Positions 38,148 through 50,883 are shown, counted from the stretch's first letter. The stretch: DNA of 64,000 nt from Sindora glabra (GCA_020226215.1 CM035226.1:95504895-95568894), one strand, 5' to 3'. The notes: a model not told the origin generated them from the letters alone. Numbers and translations are program-made.

Positions 38148-39752
38148 CTAATCATCTATGTATCTAATACCTATGGATCTCATATAACTATCATACTTTT
38201 GCTGCATCAGGGCTTTTGTCACTAGATCGGCGACCTTATCGTCGGTCGGTATTCTACATATCCTGACATCATTTCTATCAACAATATCTTTTATGAAATG
38301 ATAGCGTCAGAGTATATGTTTAGATTTCTGATGAGATCTAGGTTCCTTAGCTTGCGCAATGGCTCCATTATTATCATAATAGAGCTCTACCGGATCAACA
38401 ATACTAGGAATAACTCTAAGTTCAGTGATAAACTTCTTAATCCAAACAGCCTCCTTTACGGCATTTGATGTTGCAATGTATTCAGCTTCTGTTGTAAAAT
38501 TAGCCACTATCCCTTGCTTTGAACTCTTCCAGGTTACAACGCCACCATTAAGGCAAAATACATAACCTAATTGTGACCTGAAATCATCTTTGTCAATTTG
38601 AAAGCTAGCATCAATGTAACCATTTACAATGAGCTCTTCCTTACCTCCATAAATTAAGAACATGTCTTTAATTCTTCTTAAGTACTTAAGAATATTCTTG
38701 ACAGTTGTCCAGTGACTTTCATCAGGATCTAATTAGTATCTACTCATCATACTTAAAGCATACGAGACATCAAGACGAGTACATAACATGGCATACATGG
38801 TAGACCCAATCGTAGATGCATAAGGGATCTTATTCATATGCTGTCTCTCACACTCTGTGGAAGGATATTGAGTTCTTAAGAGACTTATGCCATGTGACAT
38901 CAGCAAGAATCCTCTTTTAGAATCTTGCTTGTTAAACCTCTTTAACACCTTATCGATGTATGCACTCTGACTTAGGCCAAGCAATTTATCTTTATAGATC
39001 TTGATACCTAATACATAGGAGGCCTCACCTAAGTCTTTCATAGAAAAATAATTTCCTAACCAAGTTTTTCCAGACTGTAGTGTAGGAATGTCATTTCCAA
39101 TGAGTAGTATGTCATCTACATACAACACCAGAAAGACTATTATACTCCTACTAACCTTCTTGTACACACAGGGTTCATCTTCATTCTTAATAAAACTAAA
39201 CTCTTTGATTGCATCATCGAAATGAAGATTCCAACTCCAAGAAACTTGCTTCAACCTATAAATGGATCGTTGCAATTTACAAACTTTTCCAGCATTTTCA
39301 GGATTTACAAAACCTTCAAGTTGTGTCATGTACACATCCTCAAGAAGATTTCTATTAAGGAAAGCGGTTTTGACATCCATTTGCTAGATTTCATAATTAT
39401 AATATGCAGTTATAGCTAGAAGAATCTTGATGGATTTAAGCATGACAATTGGAAAAAACGTCTCATCATGGTCAATAACATGGATTTGTTTGAAACCTTT
39501 TGCAACCAATCGTCCCTTAAAGGTACACACATTACCATCTATGTTGATTTTCTTTTTGAAAATCCATTTGTACCTAATGGGTTTTACCCTTTCAGGTGGA
39601 TCAATCAAAGTCCGAACTTGATTTGAATACATGGAGTCCATCTCTAATTTCATAACTTCTAGCCATTTCTCAGAATCTGGGCCTATTATAGCCTCTTGGT
39701 AGGTTGTAGGCTCATCTTGATCCATGAGCAACACATTACCGTGATAAGTCAC
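38148..39752 (-). pseudogene. Copia pol: reverse transcriptase and RNase H, broken
   Basis: Three open pieces on the minus strand line up into one domain pair. At 39,752-39,384: 'YKWIFKKKINIDG', 'GRLVAKGFKQ'. At 39,380-38,733: 'MDVKTAFLN', the active-site motif 'YVDDILLIGND', and 'YASTIGSTMYAMLCTR'. At 38,663-38,307: RNase H 'GYIDASFQIDKDD', 'WKSSKQGIVANFTTEAEY', 'AKEPRSHQKSKHIL'. The frame continues with changes to a stop at 38,148, just before the polypurine tract. The sequence is of the Tnt1-94-like type common in plants. Stops separate the pieces ('QM' before DVKTAF, 'SRY*' at 38,732), so it is not functional. The enzyme would copy element RNA into DNA in cytoplasmic particles. Confidence 0.92.
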
Positions 39753-41240
39753 GAGAAATCCATATCTCTCAGACTCACGATGTATCCTACTAGACTTATG
39801 TGGGTTCTATGTTACATAAGCAGGTTCTTCCACTACTGGTTTTAGAATCGGCTCAAGTTCCATATCAAGTTCAATGTTTTCTCGTTGATCTTGAATTTCT
39901 TCAAGTTCTATTCTTCTCCCACTGATTCTTCTAAAGATAAATTCTCTCTCTAGAAAGACATCAGTTCAAGCAATAAACACTTTTTGCTAAGCTAGATTAT
40001 AGAAATAATATCCTTTTGTTTCCTTAGGAAATCCAATGAAAAAATATTTATTAGATTTAGGTCCAAGTTTATCAGAAGTCTAACATCTTATGTAAGCTTC
40101 ACAGCCCTAAATCTTCATAAAAGATAAATTAGGTCATTTCCCAGTCCATATCTCATATGGTGTCTTTTGAACTAATTTTGATGGAACATAATTTAGTGTG
40201 AAGGCTGCAGTCTCTAGAGCATGTCCCCAGAAGGAATTTCGAAGGTTAGCCTAACTCATCATTGACCGAACCATGTCTAACAAAGTTCGATTTCTTCTTT
40301 TAGAAAAACCATTCCATTAAGGTGTTCCTAGTGGAGTGAGTTATGACACAATGCCATACTCCTTTAGATAATTAAGGAACTCTCGGTCTAAGTATTCACC
40401 ACTTCGATTTGATCAAAGTGCTTTAATACTTTTACCAAATTCATTTTATTCTTCATTCTTGAATTCTTTGAACTTTTCAAAAGATTCAGACTTGTGTTTC
40501 ATTAGAAACACATAACCATATCTACTGAAATCATTAGTAAAAGTAATGAAGTACTGATAACCTCCTCTAGCTTGTGTGTTTAAAGGTCCACATACATTAC
40601 TATGTATAAGACCTAATAAATCACTAGCCTTTTCACCTTTCCCAATAAAAAAGGCTTTAGTCATCTTACCTAATAAACATGACTCACATACCTCATATGA
40701 TTCAAAATCAAATGAGTCCAAAAATCTATCCTTATGGAGTTTGGAGATACGTGTCTCATTTATATGGCCTAAACGACAATGCCAAAGATAAGTTAGATTT
40801 AAATCATTAGTTTTAACTTTCTTCGTGTTTATGTTATAGATTGGATTTTCAAAGTCTAGAACATAAAGACCATTCATTAAGTGTACACTACCATAAAATA
40901 TTTTATTTAAATAAATAGAGCAACATTTATCCTTTATTATAAATGAAAAACCTTTCTTGTTTAAACAAGAAACAGAAATCAAATTTCTACTAACAATAGG
41001 CACAAAATAACAATTGTCCTATTCTAAAACTAATCTACTAAGTAAAGATAAATAATAAGTCCCTACAGCTAATGCCAACTCTTGCTCCATTTCCAACGCG
41101 CAGAACCACTTCACCTTTGGCTAACAATCTACTTTCTTTAAGATCCTGCACATTTACACAAATGTGAGTACCACATCCAGTATCTAATACCTAAGATATA
41201 GAAGTAGATAAATTAACCTCTATAACATAAATACCTGAGT
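39753..41240 (-). pseudogene. Copia pol: protease and integrase, broken
   Basis: The protease active-site motif reads 'VLDTGCGTHIC' on the minus strand (DTG codons at 41,184-41,176). A 185-codon open piece (41,003-40,446) follows: 'NGLYVLDF', the zinc-binding region 'LWHCRLGHINETRI' with 'CESCLLGKMTKAFF', then 'LIHSNVCGPLNTQ' and 'FTNDFSRYGYVF'. In related elements the catalytic Asp sits in 'HSDVCGP'; here it is Asn. The rest of the integrase (40,440-39,760) is riddled with stops and recognisable only in patches, such as 'GTPLNGMVF' near 40,320. Confidence 0.85.
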
Positions 41241-41258
41241 TAGAAGTCCCACTTCCTT

Positions 41259-42075
41259 TTACTTCTTAAGCTCTTCCAAGTAAATCTTGCAATTTTGCTT
41301 CCAATGTCCTAGTTTTTTGCAATGGAAGCATTGCCCTTTCTTGGTCATGCCACTTTTGGGCTTCAGTGCAGAGGAACTTGACTTGGACTTTCCATCAGTC
41401 TTGTCCTTTTTCTTTTTATTCTTGGCCTTAGACTTGCCCTTTCCTTTGCCCTTTTGAACCACCATAATGGAATTGGGCTTGGACTTTTTCAAGTTCTACT
41501 TAGCAGTTCTTAACATATTAAGTAATTCAGGCAAAGGCTTATTAATTTCATTCATGTTGTAATTCATGACGAATTGACTATAGCTTTCAAGCAACAATTG
41601 TAGAACTATGTCAGTAGCCAATTCTTAGGGTAAAGGAAAACCCAAATTTTCAAAGCTATTAATGTACCCAATCATTTTAAGTACATGTGTAGCCACGGAT
41701 GTTCCTTCAGCCATCTTGCACTGAAATGATGTTTTAGATACATCATATCTCTCATGTCTTACTTGCTCTTGGTAGAGCTGTTTAAGGTGATTAATCATAT
41801 TGAATGCCTCCATGTTCTCATGTTACTTCTGAAACTCAAAGTTCATGGTAGCAAGCATGAGACAACTAACATCTAGAGCATTTTCTAGATGCTTCTTATA
41901 AGCATCCTTTTCTGCTCAAGAAGCATTGGCAGCAGGCTCATATAGAGTAGGTTGCTCTAAGACATATTGCTTTTTCTCATGCTTGAGGACAATCCTCAAG
42001 TTTTGATACCAATTGAAAAAATTTGTCCCATTCAGTTTATCCTTCTCAAGGATAGATCACAATGATAAGTTTGAT
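41259..42075 (-). pseudogene. Copia gag, broken
   Basis: The minus strand from about 42,060 reads 'LNGTNFFNWYQNLRIVLKH', then 'LEQPTLYEPAANAS', a stop, and a gag core (41,813-41,625) 'FNMINHLKQLYQEQ' and 'MAEGTSVATHVLKMIGYI'. The last piece (41,492-41,259) has a lysine-rich stretch and a CCHC zinc knuckle, 'CFHCKKLGHWKQNC', for RNA binding. Four in-frame stops but few frameshifts show mostly point-mutation decay. Gag would form the element's particle. Confidence 0.88.
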
Positions 42076-43990
42076 GCATTTGATGTCGTGGTTATCTACA
42101 ATAGAAAAATATGCAGAATGAGAATTATGTATTTTATTTATTTAATAAGGTCTTTTATTAAATAATACTCTGACTATTTTTCTCAAAATAATAGCCCTTA
42201 CTATTATTTTAGAAAACCTTATCGTCAAGGTTTTCTAGTGAGCCAAGATCCATATTTTATCAAATCTTGAGTTAGCTTTGGCTAATCGCCCAAGATGTGG
42301 CTATTTAGGTAGACAACTCCTTGTAAATTACATCTTATTCAACTCTTGGATAGTTAGGTAAATAACACTTATTCAAATTCATCTCTTGAATTCATAACCA
42401 ACTCTATGCCTCTAGGCCCCAATCTTATTGGTATAGTCCAGTTAAGTCAAACCCAATAATTAGAAATTTGGATATCACTATTATCCCATCACGTCTTACC
42501 AAGATAAACTTTAGGTACTTTGCTTTGGCAAACCAATCTATAGTCGATCAAGATCTTGACGAGTGCCATTATTGGAAGGCATCTTCCTTTTTGACTTAAT
42601 ATTTTGTTTGAGGGATTTTAATGTATTTGATCTCACCATTATGTACTTATTTTTATTAAGCATGCATCACATACATCTACTATAGGTATCTCATACATTC
42701 ATCATATGCATCTCATACATAAAATATAAATTAAACATGACATGATTATGGCCTAACCTTAGTGATATTCTAAAGCTCAAGAATATCAAATAAAACTAAG
42801 AAAGAAAAACTTCTTCTTAAGAATCTTCTTCTTTCTTCATGGTTTGATCTTTACTTTCATTGTTGCCTCTTCAGGTGCTCCAACAAAATTATTACATAAT
42901 AATAAAGAAAACTCGAGTTACATTCGAGAGGAGTAAGATGAGAAGAGAATGTACAACTAGAAGTAATAGAAAGGCACGACACACAAGCCGTATTTTAAAA
43001 TTGCAACAAAACTAAGGGCTATAATCATGCACCATATATCAAGCAACAAAACAACATGATAAATGAAACATATATCCAAATATATTTTTAATATCAAAAT
43101 ATGAATTAATCAACTAATTACTTAATGTTGCTATGCAGAGAATTTACGGTAGTCCCACTAGCTGGTTAGTGGGCAAGGTCAAGGGGCAACGCCCCAACGG
43201 GGGGAGAAGGGAGCGAAGCCCCTCGCTCCAAAAAATTAATTACATCTAACATTCAGATTGTAATTCAATTTGTTAACAATTGACATACCCCTTTAGTCGA
43301 ACAATTCGACAATTATTGACATTCAAATTACGGTTTTGAAATCTGATTTACAGTAGAATCATAATGGATAATTTTTAATCATATTAAATAGATCCAATTA
43401 ATTCACTAATTAACGCATTTATGCACACACTTATAAGAAATAGATTCAGCAATTAATTTTGTGCAAAATCATATTCAACAATTAAATGCAAGGTATGTCA
43501 CATATACGAAAAAGATTCAAAGAGTTAAATTTGATTAATTCTGATTTATAACAGAATCTGCATTTTAACCAGAAAATATTTTTCTTCATATATAAAATCA
43601 TATACATGTAATTAATTCCTTTTTGATTCTGTTAAAAAAAAACCCAGAAATTCATTTCAAATTCAAATCAAAAACCCAAAATTATTGCAACAGATTTACA
43701 CTTAAAATAGAACCTAGAAACAGATTCAAATTTCAATCAAAACCTAGAAGCAAATTCAAATTTAAACCAGAACAAGAATTAATCATGAAATGCATTCGAA
43801 TTTAAATCAAAATTTAGATTTAGATTCAAATTTGAAACAGAATCAAAATTAATCATATTAATTTCTATTGAACCAAAATGCACAAAATCAAGTTCGCCCT
43901 AATCATAATTGAAACGTGACATATAGAACAATTCATCAAATCACAATCACGCAATTAGTAAACAAAATCCTAATTTAACGTTTCACAAGT
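42076..43990 (-). other. Copia untranslated leader
   Basis: Between the primer binding site and gag lie about 1.9 kb without coding remnants. The part at 43,620-43,860 is a loose repeat of 'aaattcaaatttaaaccag'-like units. A GC-rich island with two hairpins lies at 43,183-43,229. Long leaders are usual in this group. Confidence 0.6.
43183..43229. repeat. Two GC-rich hairpins in the Copia leader
   Basis: GGGGC-AAC-GCCCC (43,183-43,195) and GGAGCGA-AGCCCC-TCGCTCC (43,210-43,229) are perfect stems in a strongly AT-rich setting. Their place in the leader suggests an RNA packaging or dimerisation signal, which is inference. Confidence 0.7.
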
Positions 43991-44003
43991 AGCTCTAATA
44001 CCA
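43991..44003 (-). promoter_or_regulatory. Copia primer binding site (initiator tRNA-Met)
   Basis: The minus strand reads TGGTATTAGAGCT one base inside the 5' LTR. It matches the plant initiator-tRNA-Met site TGGTATCAGAGC with one C-to-T change. Confidence 0.9.
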
Positions 44004-45239
44004 CTGTTGGGATCAGGAGCTAAACAAGCGCGGTGGAATAAACCGATCCCAACCAACGGATCCATGTAAAACGTTAAATTAGAATAAGGATTCATTCAAT
44101 ACCTTTAATGATGACTCAAGAACTCAATCATTGATCACCTCTTCAGCATCTTTTTAGCCAAAGCCTCCGAAGTATCCACACGAACCCGTGAATCACTGAT
44201 AAACATCCACATGAACATCGGTTGGAATTGTTCTCCTTTTCCTCATAGTGTTAGCTATGCTTCTTCAAAAGTTTTTGGTCTATAAGAGATGTTAGGATTT
44301 TTATGCTTAGGATGTGTGAATAATAGTACCTATTATGACCTAACAAGTCTATTTAAATAAGAGCATAGAAAACCCTAACTAATTAGGCTTTGTTTTATGT
44401 ATAATTATGGGTTATTATTAGACCTTATAATTATAACATGAAATTCTCAAATATCAGACCCAGACAAGTTAGTCCATTAATTTCAAATCCACTAAGTTCT
44501 AAGTGTGAAACCCTACAGGCTCTCATTATATTAGCAATAGTCATTAATCATATTAATGATCATAAACAATAAGCGGTGTCTAGCAACACATCATTATTAC
44601 CTAAGTAATGAGAAAATCGGTGATTTGACTAAACCTTTACATGTGATCATCATCTATGTCCTTTTATCCTAAACATTTAGATTGAGTGCGAGACATGGAC
44701 TGTGTCATTCCCGTATAGCCCAATCTTGAGATTTCTTTATCTGTAAGTAAGCTAACTGAAGCAAATGTAATTGACATCCCATGTCAACTCATCTGAGCAT
44801 GGCCATGCATTTTCTCAGCTTTACTTAATCAAGAGGCTTACAGATGTTACTCTTGTTATATAGGAGGAACAAATTCCATCTTGATCATACAAACCCCTCC
44901 GCATGATATGTGACATATCCAATAACTACCCTTATATTCACTTAACCACGAGTGACATAGAATAGTATCAAAATATGAAACTCACATGTAGGGAACCTTG
45001 GCGATCTCAGGTTAAAGGACCATATTAATAATGATCACTAAGAATCACTTATGACACTCATATAACGATCCATGTAGTGTCACTACACCAAAAATATTTT
45101 TTAGTGGCAATTATTTAGCGGCAATCATATAAAGGCCACTATTTGATGCGCTTCATTTAACTATTTGCGGCAAATAGAAATTTGCCATTATAATTATAGT
45201 ATTTAGTGGCAATTAACACTAGTAGCCGGTAAAAAGTAA

Positions 45240-45672
45240 AAAATTATAATTGCACTATTCTTTCACTTTACAGAATCCTCTTGGCGCGAAACAGAAGTGG
45301 GAAACCCGGCTTTCTTCAAGAGCCAACTTTCTTCAATATTCCTTTACCGCGCAAACAAAGGGCTTAAACATTTGTCTCCCAGAATGACTTCAACCAGCAC
45401 ACATAGGAAAGCCTTTGACTGAGCCACTATTTGGAGACATTCGTACGGCCATTCTGTGGTCTTTTCTTTTAAAATTTTTCATTAATCGGAGACAGACTGT
45501 TAATCCCCAAGGGCAGTTTACAAAGAGTGAGGAGTTTTACCTTTCCGTCACCATTCATTGCGATTCTTTCAAACCTGAACAGCAGAAGAAAGAGTTAGGA
45601 GTTTCGGCTTTTTGTCGCCACTTGCTAGGGTTCTTTCAAGCTTGAAGAACAGAGCAAAGGTTCACCGTCTGG
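45240..45672 (+). other. Possible first exon of a CACTA transcript
   Basis: This stretch is GC-richer than its surroundings. It ends at a good plant 5' splice site, 'tctg|gtatgtgaag' (donor at 45,672). Its 76-codon open frame (45,415-45,645) has no family features. A matching acceptor with a branch-like 'ctaac' and pyrimidine tract lies at 51,399-51,400. I infer a non-coding first exon or leader; it may be captured host DNA. Confidence 0.3.
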
Positions 45673-46399
45673 TATGTGAAGTTAATTTTCTTTTATTTTT
45701 GCATTTTTTTGTTTAAATTGAAAGTTGTGGGTATTTGGGTTTTTGTTTGAAACTGCGACTTCACTGAAATTTGTATCTCCTGTGGGTATTTAGGTTTCTA
45801 TGTTAGAGTTTCTAGGCAATGGCTGTTAGAACAAATCTGGGTTTGGTGGAATTTTGGACGAAGTAACAGGGAAGGGAGTTATGTTCTGGTTGGCTGTTAA
45901 AAAATTCAAAGTTCTGGTTGATTTGAAGGTTACAACATTTTCAATTGGACTATTTCTATCATATTGACCATTCATTGCTCGTAAGAGTCATTCCCACCTA
46001 TTAAAACTTCAGAACACATCACACATAAAGAAGAGAGTTCTATTCTTTTTCAGTTCAAGTAAAACTATCTTCACGTAAAGATCCTACGGCATGAAATTCC
46101 TTACGTAAAGTGAAAAATAGATAGTGAGCAATGAAGTTATTTTTATTCTCCACTATCTGACTTATAATAATTTATGAAAGTCAATTATTAGTTAACTAGT
46201 TTTGGAGAGCAGTAAGTCAATCAATTAGAAATCAAAGTGGGGGGCTTTCGTCACCAAAAGATAGTGAGAGAGGGGATTGTAGGCAATTCCTCTAACAAAA
46301 CTGGCCAACCAAACCCATATGGAATGAGAGATCGTCTACTAAAATATTTTATTCTTCTACCTAAAAAAACTTACTTAATGACAAAATGGAAGAGTGATC

Positions 46400-47075
46400 A
46401 ATTGCTATGGCCTGTGGATTGGAAAGAAATATGCCCTAATATTCTACCCATACATGGAAAATGGAAGCCTCCATGATTTTTTGCATGAAATGAATCCACA
46501 GCCGCCCTTGCCCTGGAATGTGCACTATTTACAGCACTTGGAATCGCAGAGGGACTGGAATATCTGCATTACGACAGTGAGCTGCCAATAGTTCACAGGG
46601 ACATCAAACCGAGGAATATACTTCTCGATTCTGATATGGAGCCTTATATTATTGACTTTCATATTTCCATGCTGTTGAATCAATCCTCCACTGGTAAGCG
46701 TACGCTGTCAACATAGAGTAGGTACACTTGGTTATATTGCACCAAGTAAATATTCTTTATCATTTCGAGATCAGAGAAATGTATCATTTTGCTATCTTCA
46801 AATTCTTATATGGATAAACACGTTAACATTTTATGTAATTTGACTGAGGTTGCAGATGCAATAGTAAATGAGAAATTTGATGTATATAGCTATGGGGTAG
46901 TACTGCTAGTGCTAATAACCAGGAAAAAGGTACTAGATGAGTCATTCATGGAGAAAAAAATGACATTGGTGGCGTGGGTTAGATCTGTTTGGGATGAAAT
47001 AGGAGATGTTAAAAAGATTAAATCCACAGGAGATATTAGGGCAGATACCTTTCCAATCCACAAGCCATAGCAATT
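46400..47075 (+). pseudogene. Captured fragment of a PEPR-like LRR receptor kinase
   Basis: Conceptual frames give the middle and end of a kinase domain close to PEPR-type LRR receptor kinases (subfamily XI): 'NCYGLWIGKKYALIFY', 'YMENGSLHDFLHEMNP', 'TALGIAEGLEYLHYD', the catalytic loop 'IVHRDIKPRNILLDSDM' (VHRD at 46,591-46,602), the metal-binding DFG altered to DFH (46,654-46,662), 'VGTLGYIAP', then after a probable 110-bp intron (46,746-46,855) 'FDVYSYGVVLLVLITRKK' and 'VAWVRSVWDEIGDV'. Real PEPRs detect Pep peptides at the plasma membrane. The LRR ectodomain, transmembrane segment and glycine-rich loop are absent and frames shift at least twice, so it encodes no receptor. Its place inside a CACTA element and the retained intron show capture of genomic DNA. 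Confidence 0.88.
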
Positions 47076-47099
47076 CATTTCATGTAAATGTCTTATTCT

Positions 47100-50000
47100 T
47101 CTAGTGGTGGTCCCCATTTAATTTACTACTCTCACCCTTCATCTTCCTTAAGCTCCTTTGCTGCAATGGTAAAGACTCTTTGAATAGCTCTTTAGTTAGA
47201 TTCCTCTGTTTCATATCTATAGTTTCCTTTTAATATCTATACTTGCACAATTTTTAATTTTTATGTTGATATTATGTTGTAAAATTGTACTTCAAATTCA
47301 TTTTATGTGAATAAAGAGTTTAAAGCTCATCTATATTAGTATAATAATTTTATATTATCCTAAAGTAAGAATATCTCGTATTTTTCTTTATAAGACATCA
47401 AAATATTTTTGTTTTATTTTTTTATACAAAATTGAAAAATTAAACATTCATTAATGTCAATTATTATAGTGGCGGCTGAGACAAGATTCATTGACTCTAT
47501 GATTGTTGCTGCTAGTGGGGCACAAAACAATTAGCTAATACTGAAACTTTATTTATTTATTTCTTGGACATATACGCCCTAATAAAGTTTATGGACATGG
47601 AAGTGTAGCATTAAAAAATAAGAAAAATACAAATTTTAGAAAGTCATTTTAATTAAAATTTATTGATATTTTTAATTTTTTGTATTATACTTTTGAATAT
47701 CATAGTAGTCATGTTGATAATACTATTTGTGAAGTTGTTAGAATCAAATAAAATACCTGGAATTAATTTTTGAAAAGTGTTTACTTTTTACTATTAATTA
47801 TATAGCTTTAAACACATCTTAAGAAGTTTGCAAAAAAATTCATTTTTTAAAATGCTGGACAAGTTGTTGGGAGATTAGAAAGGAATATTTGGGAGCATGA
47901 AAAGGAATTAAGAAACTTACAAAGGTATTAAAAATTTAGAGTTTTACAATGACCTATGTATATACTTATATTTAGATTATTATATGAGGGAAACAAACAA
48001 CCCTTTAGACCTTATTTCTCTATCACTCTCTCTCTCTCTGTGTCTCTTCATACATTCAGGTCAATAGGTCCACTTCACTGATTTTATAAATATTTCTTAT
48101 ACTACTACATTACACCCACCGTTTCATTTATAGCATGCCATAAATAAAGATAAAATCACCAGCTATGGATTCATTAATCATGGTTAATTCGGTCCCCAAA
48201 ATTGACTTCTTAGATTGTAATATATTCTCTTCTCTATTAACTCTGCAAGACTTGGTGAGATTTGGAGTTTCAATCCCAAAACTGGTCCATGATTGCAGTA
48301 TTCCAACATTTCCTGAACAAAACAAATCCGAAAAAGAATGACTTTCATACGTTATATCCGAATTCATTCATGCATGGATTTAATGCATGCAGACATACCC
48401 TTGTTTTAAAATCAAGAATGGAGAGTTCATTATTCAGATCCATGAAGTAAGAGAAGCCATTTTCGTAAGTGGAACCATTTTCTTCCGTTGGTTTGATTTG
48501 ATCCATTGGTTTTGACTGGAAATGAGACCTTCAAAACTGAAATCTTTGAATATTTCTTTGGAGTCTATGTTTGGAAGTTGCCCGGTGAGACATGGAGGTG
48601 GTATTTAATGAGTGTGAGAAATGTAACAGAATGGGTCAGAAAGAGGGGATGGAAGGGATTTTGTAGTTGCTGTAATAATTACCTGCCGTGTCCCTGTAGT
48701 GCTTTACTAATGCATCTTACTGTAGTGCTCTGGTAATACATCTTAGCCCCTGGTTGGTTCTATCACAATTTGCTTCTTCCTTTTCCCTTTTTTTCCCCCT
48801 AATTCATGCAAATAAAGTGATCCTTTTAGCTTTGTGACGTAGACTTTAATGTAAACTGATGTAAATTATATGTTTCTCAATAATTTTGGTTCTATGTATA
48901 AACTTTCGCAAGCTATAATATGTTTCTCCGCGGTTTGTTATTTTTTCTTTTAACTGTATAAACTTTGCACCTTATGATTTATTTTAACTGTATATCCTTT
49001 TAGCTTTGATTACTCCTAGCCAGCACAGCCATTTCTTCTCTTAAGATGTTACCAAATAGATTTTCAGCAATCTTTCACTGGAGTTGGAGCTTGTCTCTGC
49101 TTTTTTGCTTAGTTTGTTGAAGTCCCATTTGTTTAGTTTGTCTCTGCTTTTTTGCTCTCAAGGTCATAGCTCCGTATACGTTCCAATCAGGATTCTACTG
49201 TTCAGATGATAAGTATTGCGGTTATGAGAATATGTTGTTTTTGCCTTTTTCTTGCTGTCTTTTTAAGAAACATCAATTCCATTTTTTATGATCAAGTTCT
49301 TCTCTGCTGATGGAATCATGTTTGGTTATAAGGATATTTTTAAACTTGCTTCTGATGTGTTGTTTTTGCTTTGTTCTTCCTGCTTCTTTGAGGAACATTA
49401 ATTTCCTTATGTTTTTGTGATAATAGAACTAAATTTGATATAGGAATGTTTTCTGCTATTGGGTTTTTAGGTTTTAGTTTTTTTTTTTAATTTCTTTTTT
49501 TTTATTTTCTTTGCCGCTTCTGTGATTCTCTCTTATTCACATTGTGATTGACATATATTTTGAATGTTGCACGTGTTGGTGAGGGTTTGTTTTTGTCTGT
49601 TTCTATCTGCGGGTTTGTTTTCACGTGGCTATTGATTATGGGTTGCAATGCTTTGTTATCCATTTTTTATGGTGACGTTAGGAATTATACAGAAATTAAG
49701 CTGCTACCCAGCATTTATTTTAGGTTCAATGGTTATAATAATGTTGTTACCATAGGAATTACTTAATGCTTTGACAGTATATTTTATTTTCAAAGGGGCA
49801 TGTAGCCAAAGACCAATTTGAGATAAGATGAATTTAATAAGACAGAGAAATAGTCAGAAGGTCACAATTAATGACAGGTTTGGTTAATGGCTTGGAGCTT
49901 GCTCGGGGTAATTGTGCTGGCATTGTTACTCTGTTTATAATGAGAATGGATTTTCATATGGCCTGAGAAATGGATGATGAATTTTTATTCTGCAATGGGA

Positions 50001-50273
50001 GTAGGTAACTGGGAGGGAAAAGCGTGAAAAGAGAAAGGGAATGGCCACGGCTTCGTGGGATTGTGGGGTTTACCCTTAGGGTCCCGGTTTTATCATATAA
50101 TTGTGGACCTGGTTTTCCATTTTCTCGTTTTTAGCCACAGGTGTGATTTTCAATCAGCACTCCATCACAATAAATAGATAATAATAGGTTTCAATTTTTG
50201 CTGTCAATGTAAATTACACTCCCATGTAATTATCATGTCATTTAAAATTGTTCAAATTCCTTTTCTTTTGTAA
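47100..50273. other. CACTA interior without recognised gene
   Basis: A (CT)n run lies at 48,025-48,039. The 48,128-48,700 and 49,860-50,110 stretches are less AT-rich and may be further captured host DNA, but I recognise no protein in either strand. The T-rich 49,050-49,550 stretch looks like intron or leader DNA. Confidence 0.4.
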
Positions 50274-50883
50274 GTATAATAGAAAACTCATTTATTGTCA
50301 ATAAAAAATTTTAATTATTGTCATTTTCTTAATAATGCAACATTTTCATATTTATTGCTAATATAAAAAATTCCATATTAACGAATCTAGTAGTGATAGA
50401 GAATTCATTCTGAACTTTTATTTTATTATTAAATGTTTTCTTTGCCTGTTAAATTTATTTGTTTATGTATTATGTTTTTCAAAATTTTTTATAATCTTAT
50501 TAGCATAAATATATACCAAAAGATTGTGAGTTGTATATGCCACCTCTTTTAATTGATGAAGTGAGTTGTATATACCAAAAGATTGTGAGTTGTATAATAG
50601 AAAACTCATTTATTGTCAATAAAAAATTTTAATTATTGTCATTTTCTTAATAATGCAACATTTTCATATTTATTGCTAATATAAAAAATTCCATATTAAC
50701 GAATCTAGTAGTGATAGAGAATTCATTCTGAACTTTTATTTTATTATTAAATGTTTTCTTTGCCTGTTAAATTTATTTGTTTATGTATTATGTTTTTCAA
50801 AATTTTTTATAATCTTATTAGCATAAATATATACCAAAAGATTGTGAGTTGTATATGCCACCTCTTTTAATTGATGAAGTGAA
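50274..50883 (+). repeat. 318-bp tandem duplication
   Basis: 'gtataatagaaaactc' at 50,274 recurs at 50,592, and the copies stay nearly identical to 'ttaattgatgaagtga' (about 50,883). It is recent compared with the surrounding element. Confidence 0.92.

Noticed and set aside
46890..47117. Minus-strand open frame reading 'NCYGLWIGK', as in the kinase
   Set aside because: It is not a second kinase gene. It is the short inverted repeat of 46,400-46,426, reported as a finding, within the antisense of the kinase fragment.
48128..48450. Open frames on both strands in the CACTA interior
   Set aside because: No protein family recognised on either strand. They may be captured host DNA, but I cannot support a gene.
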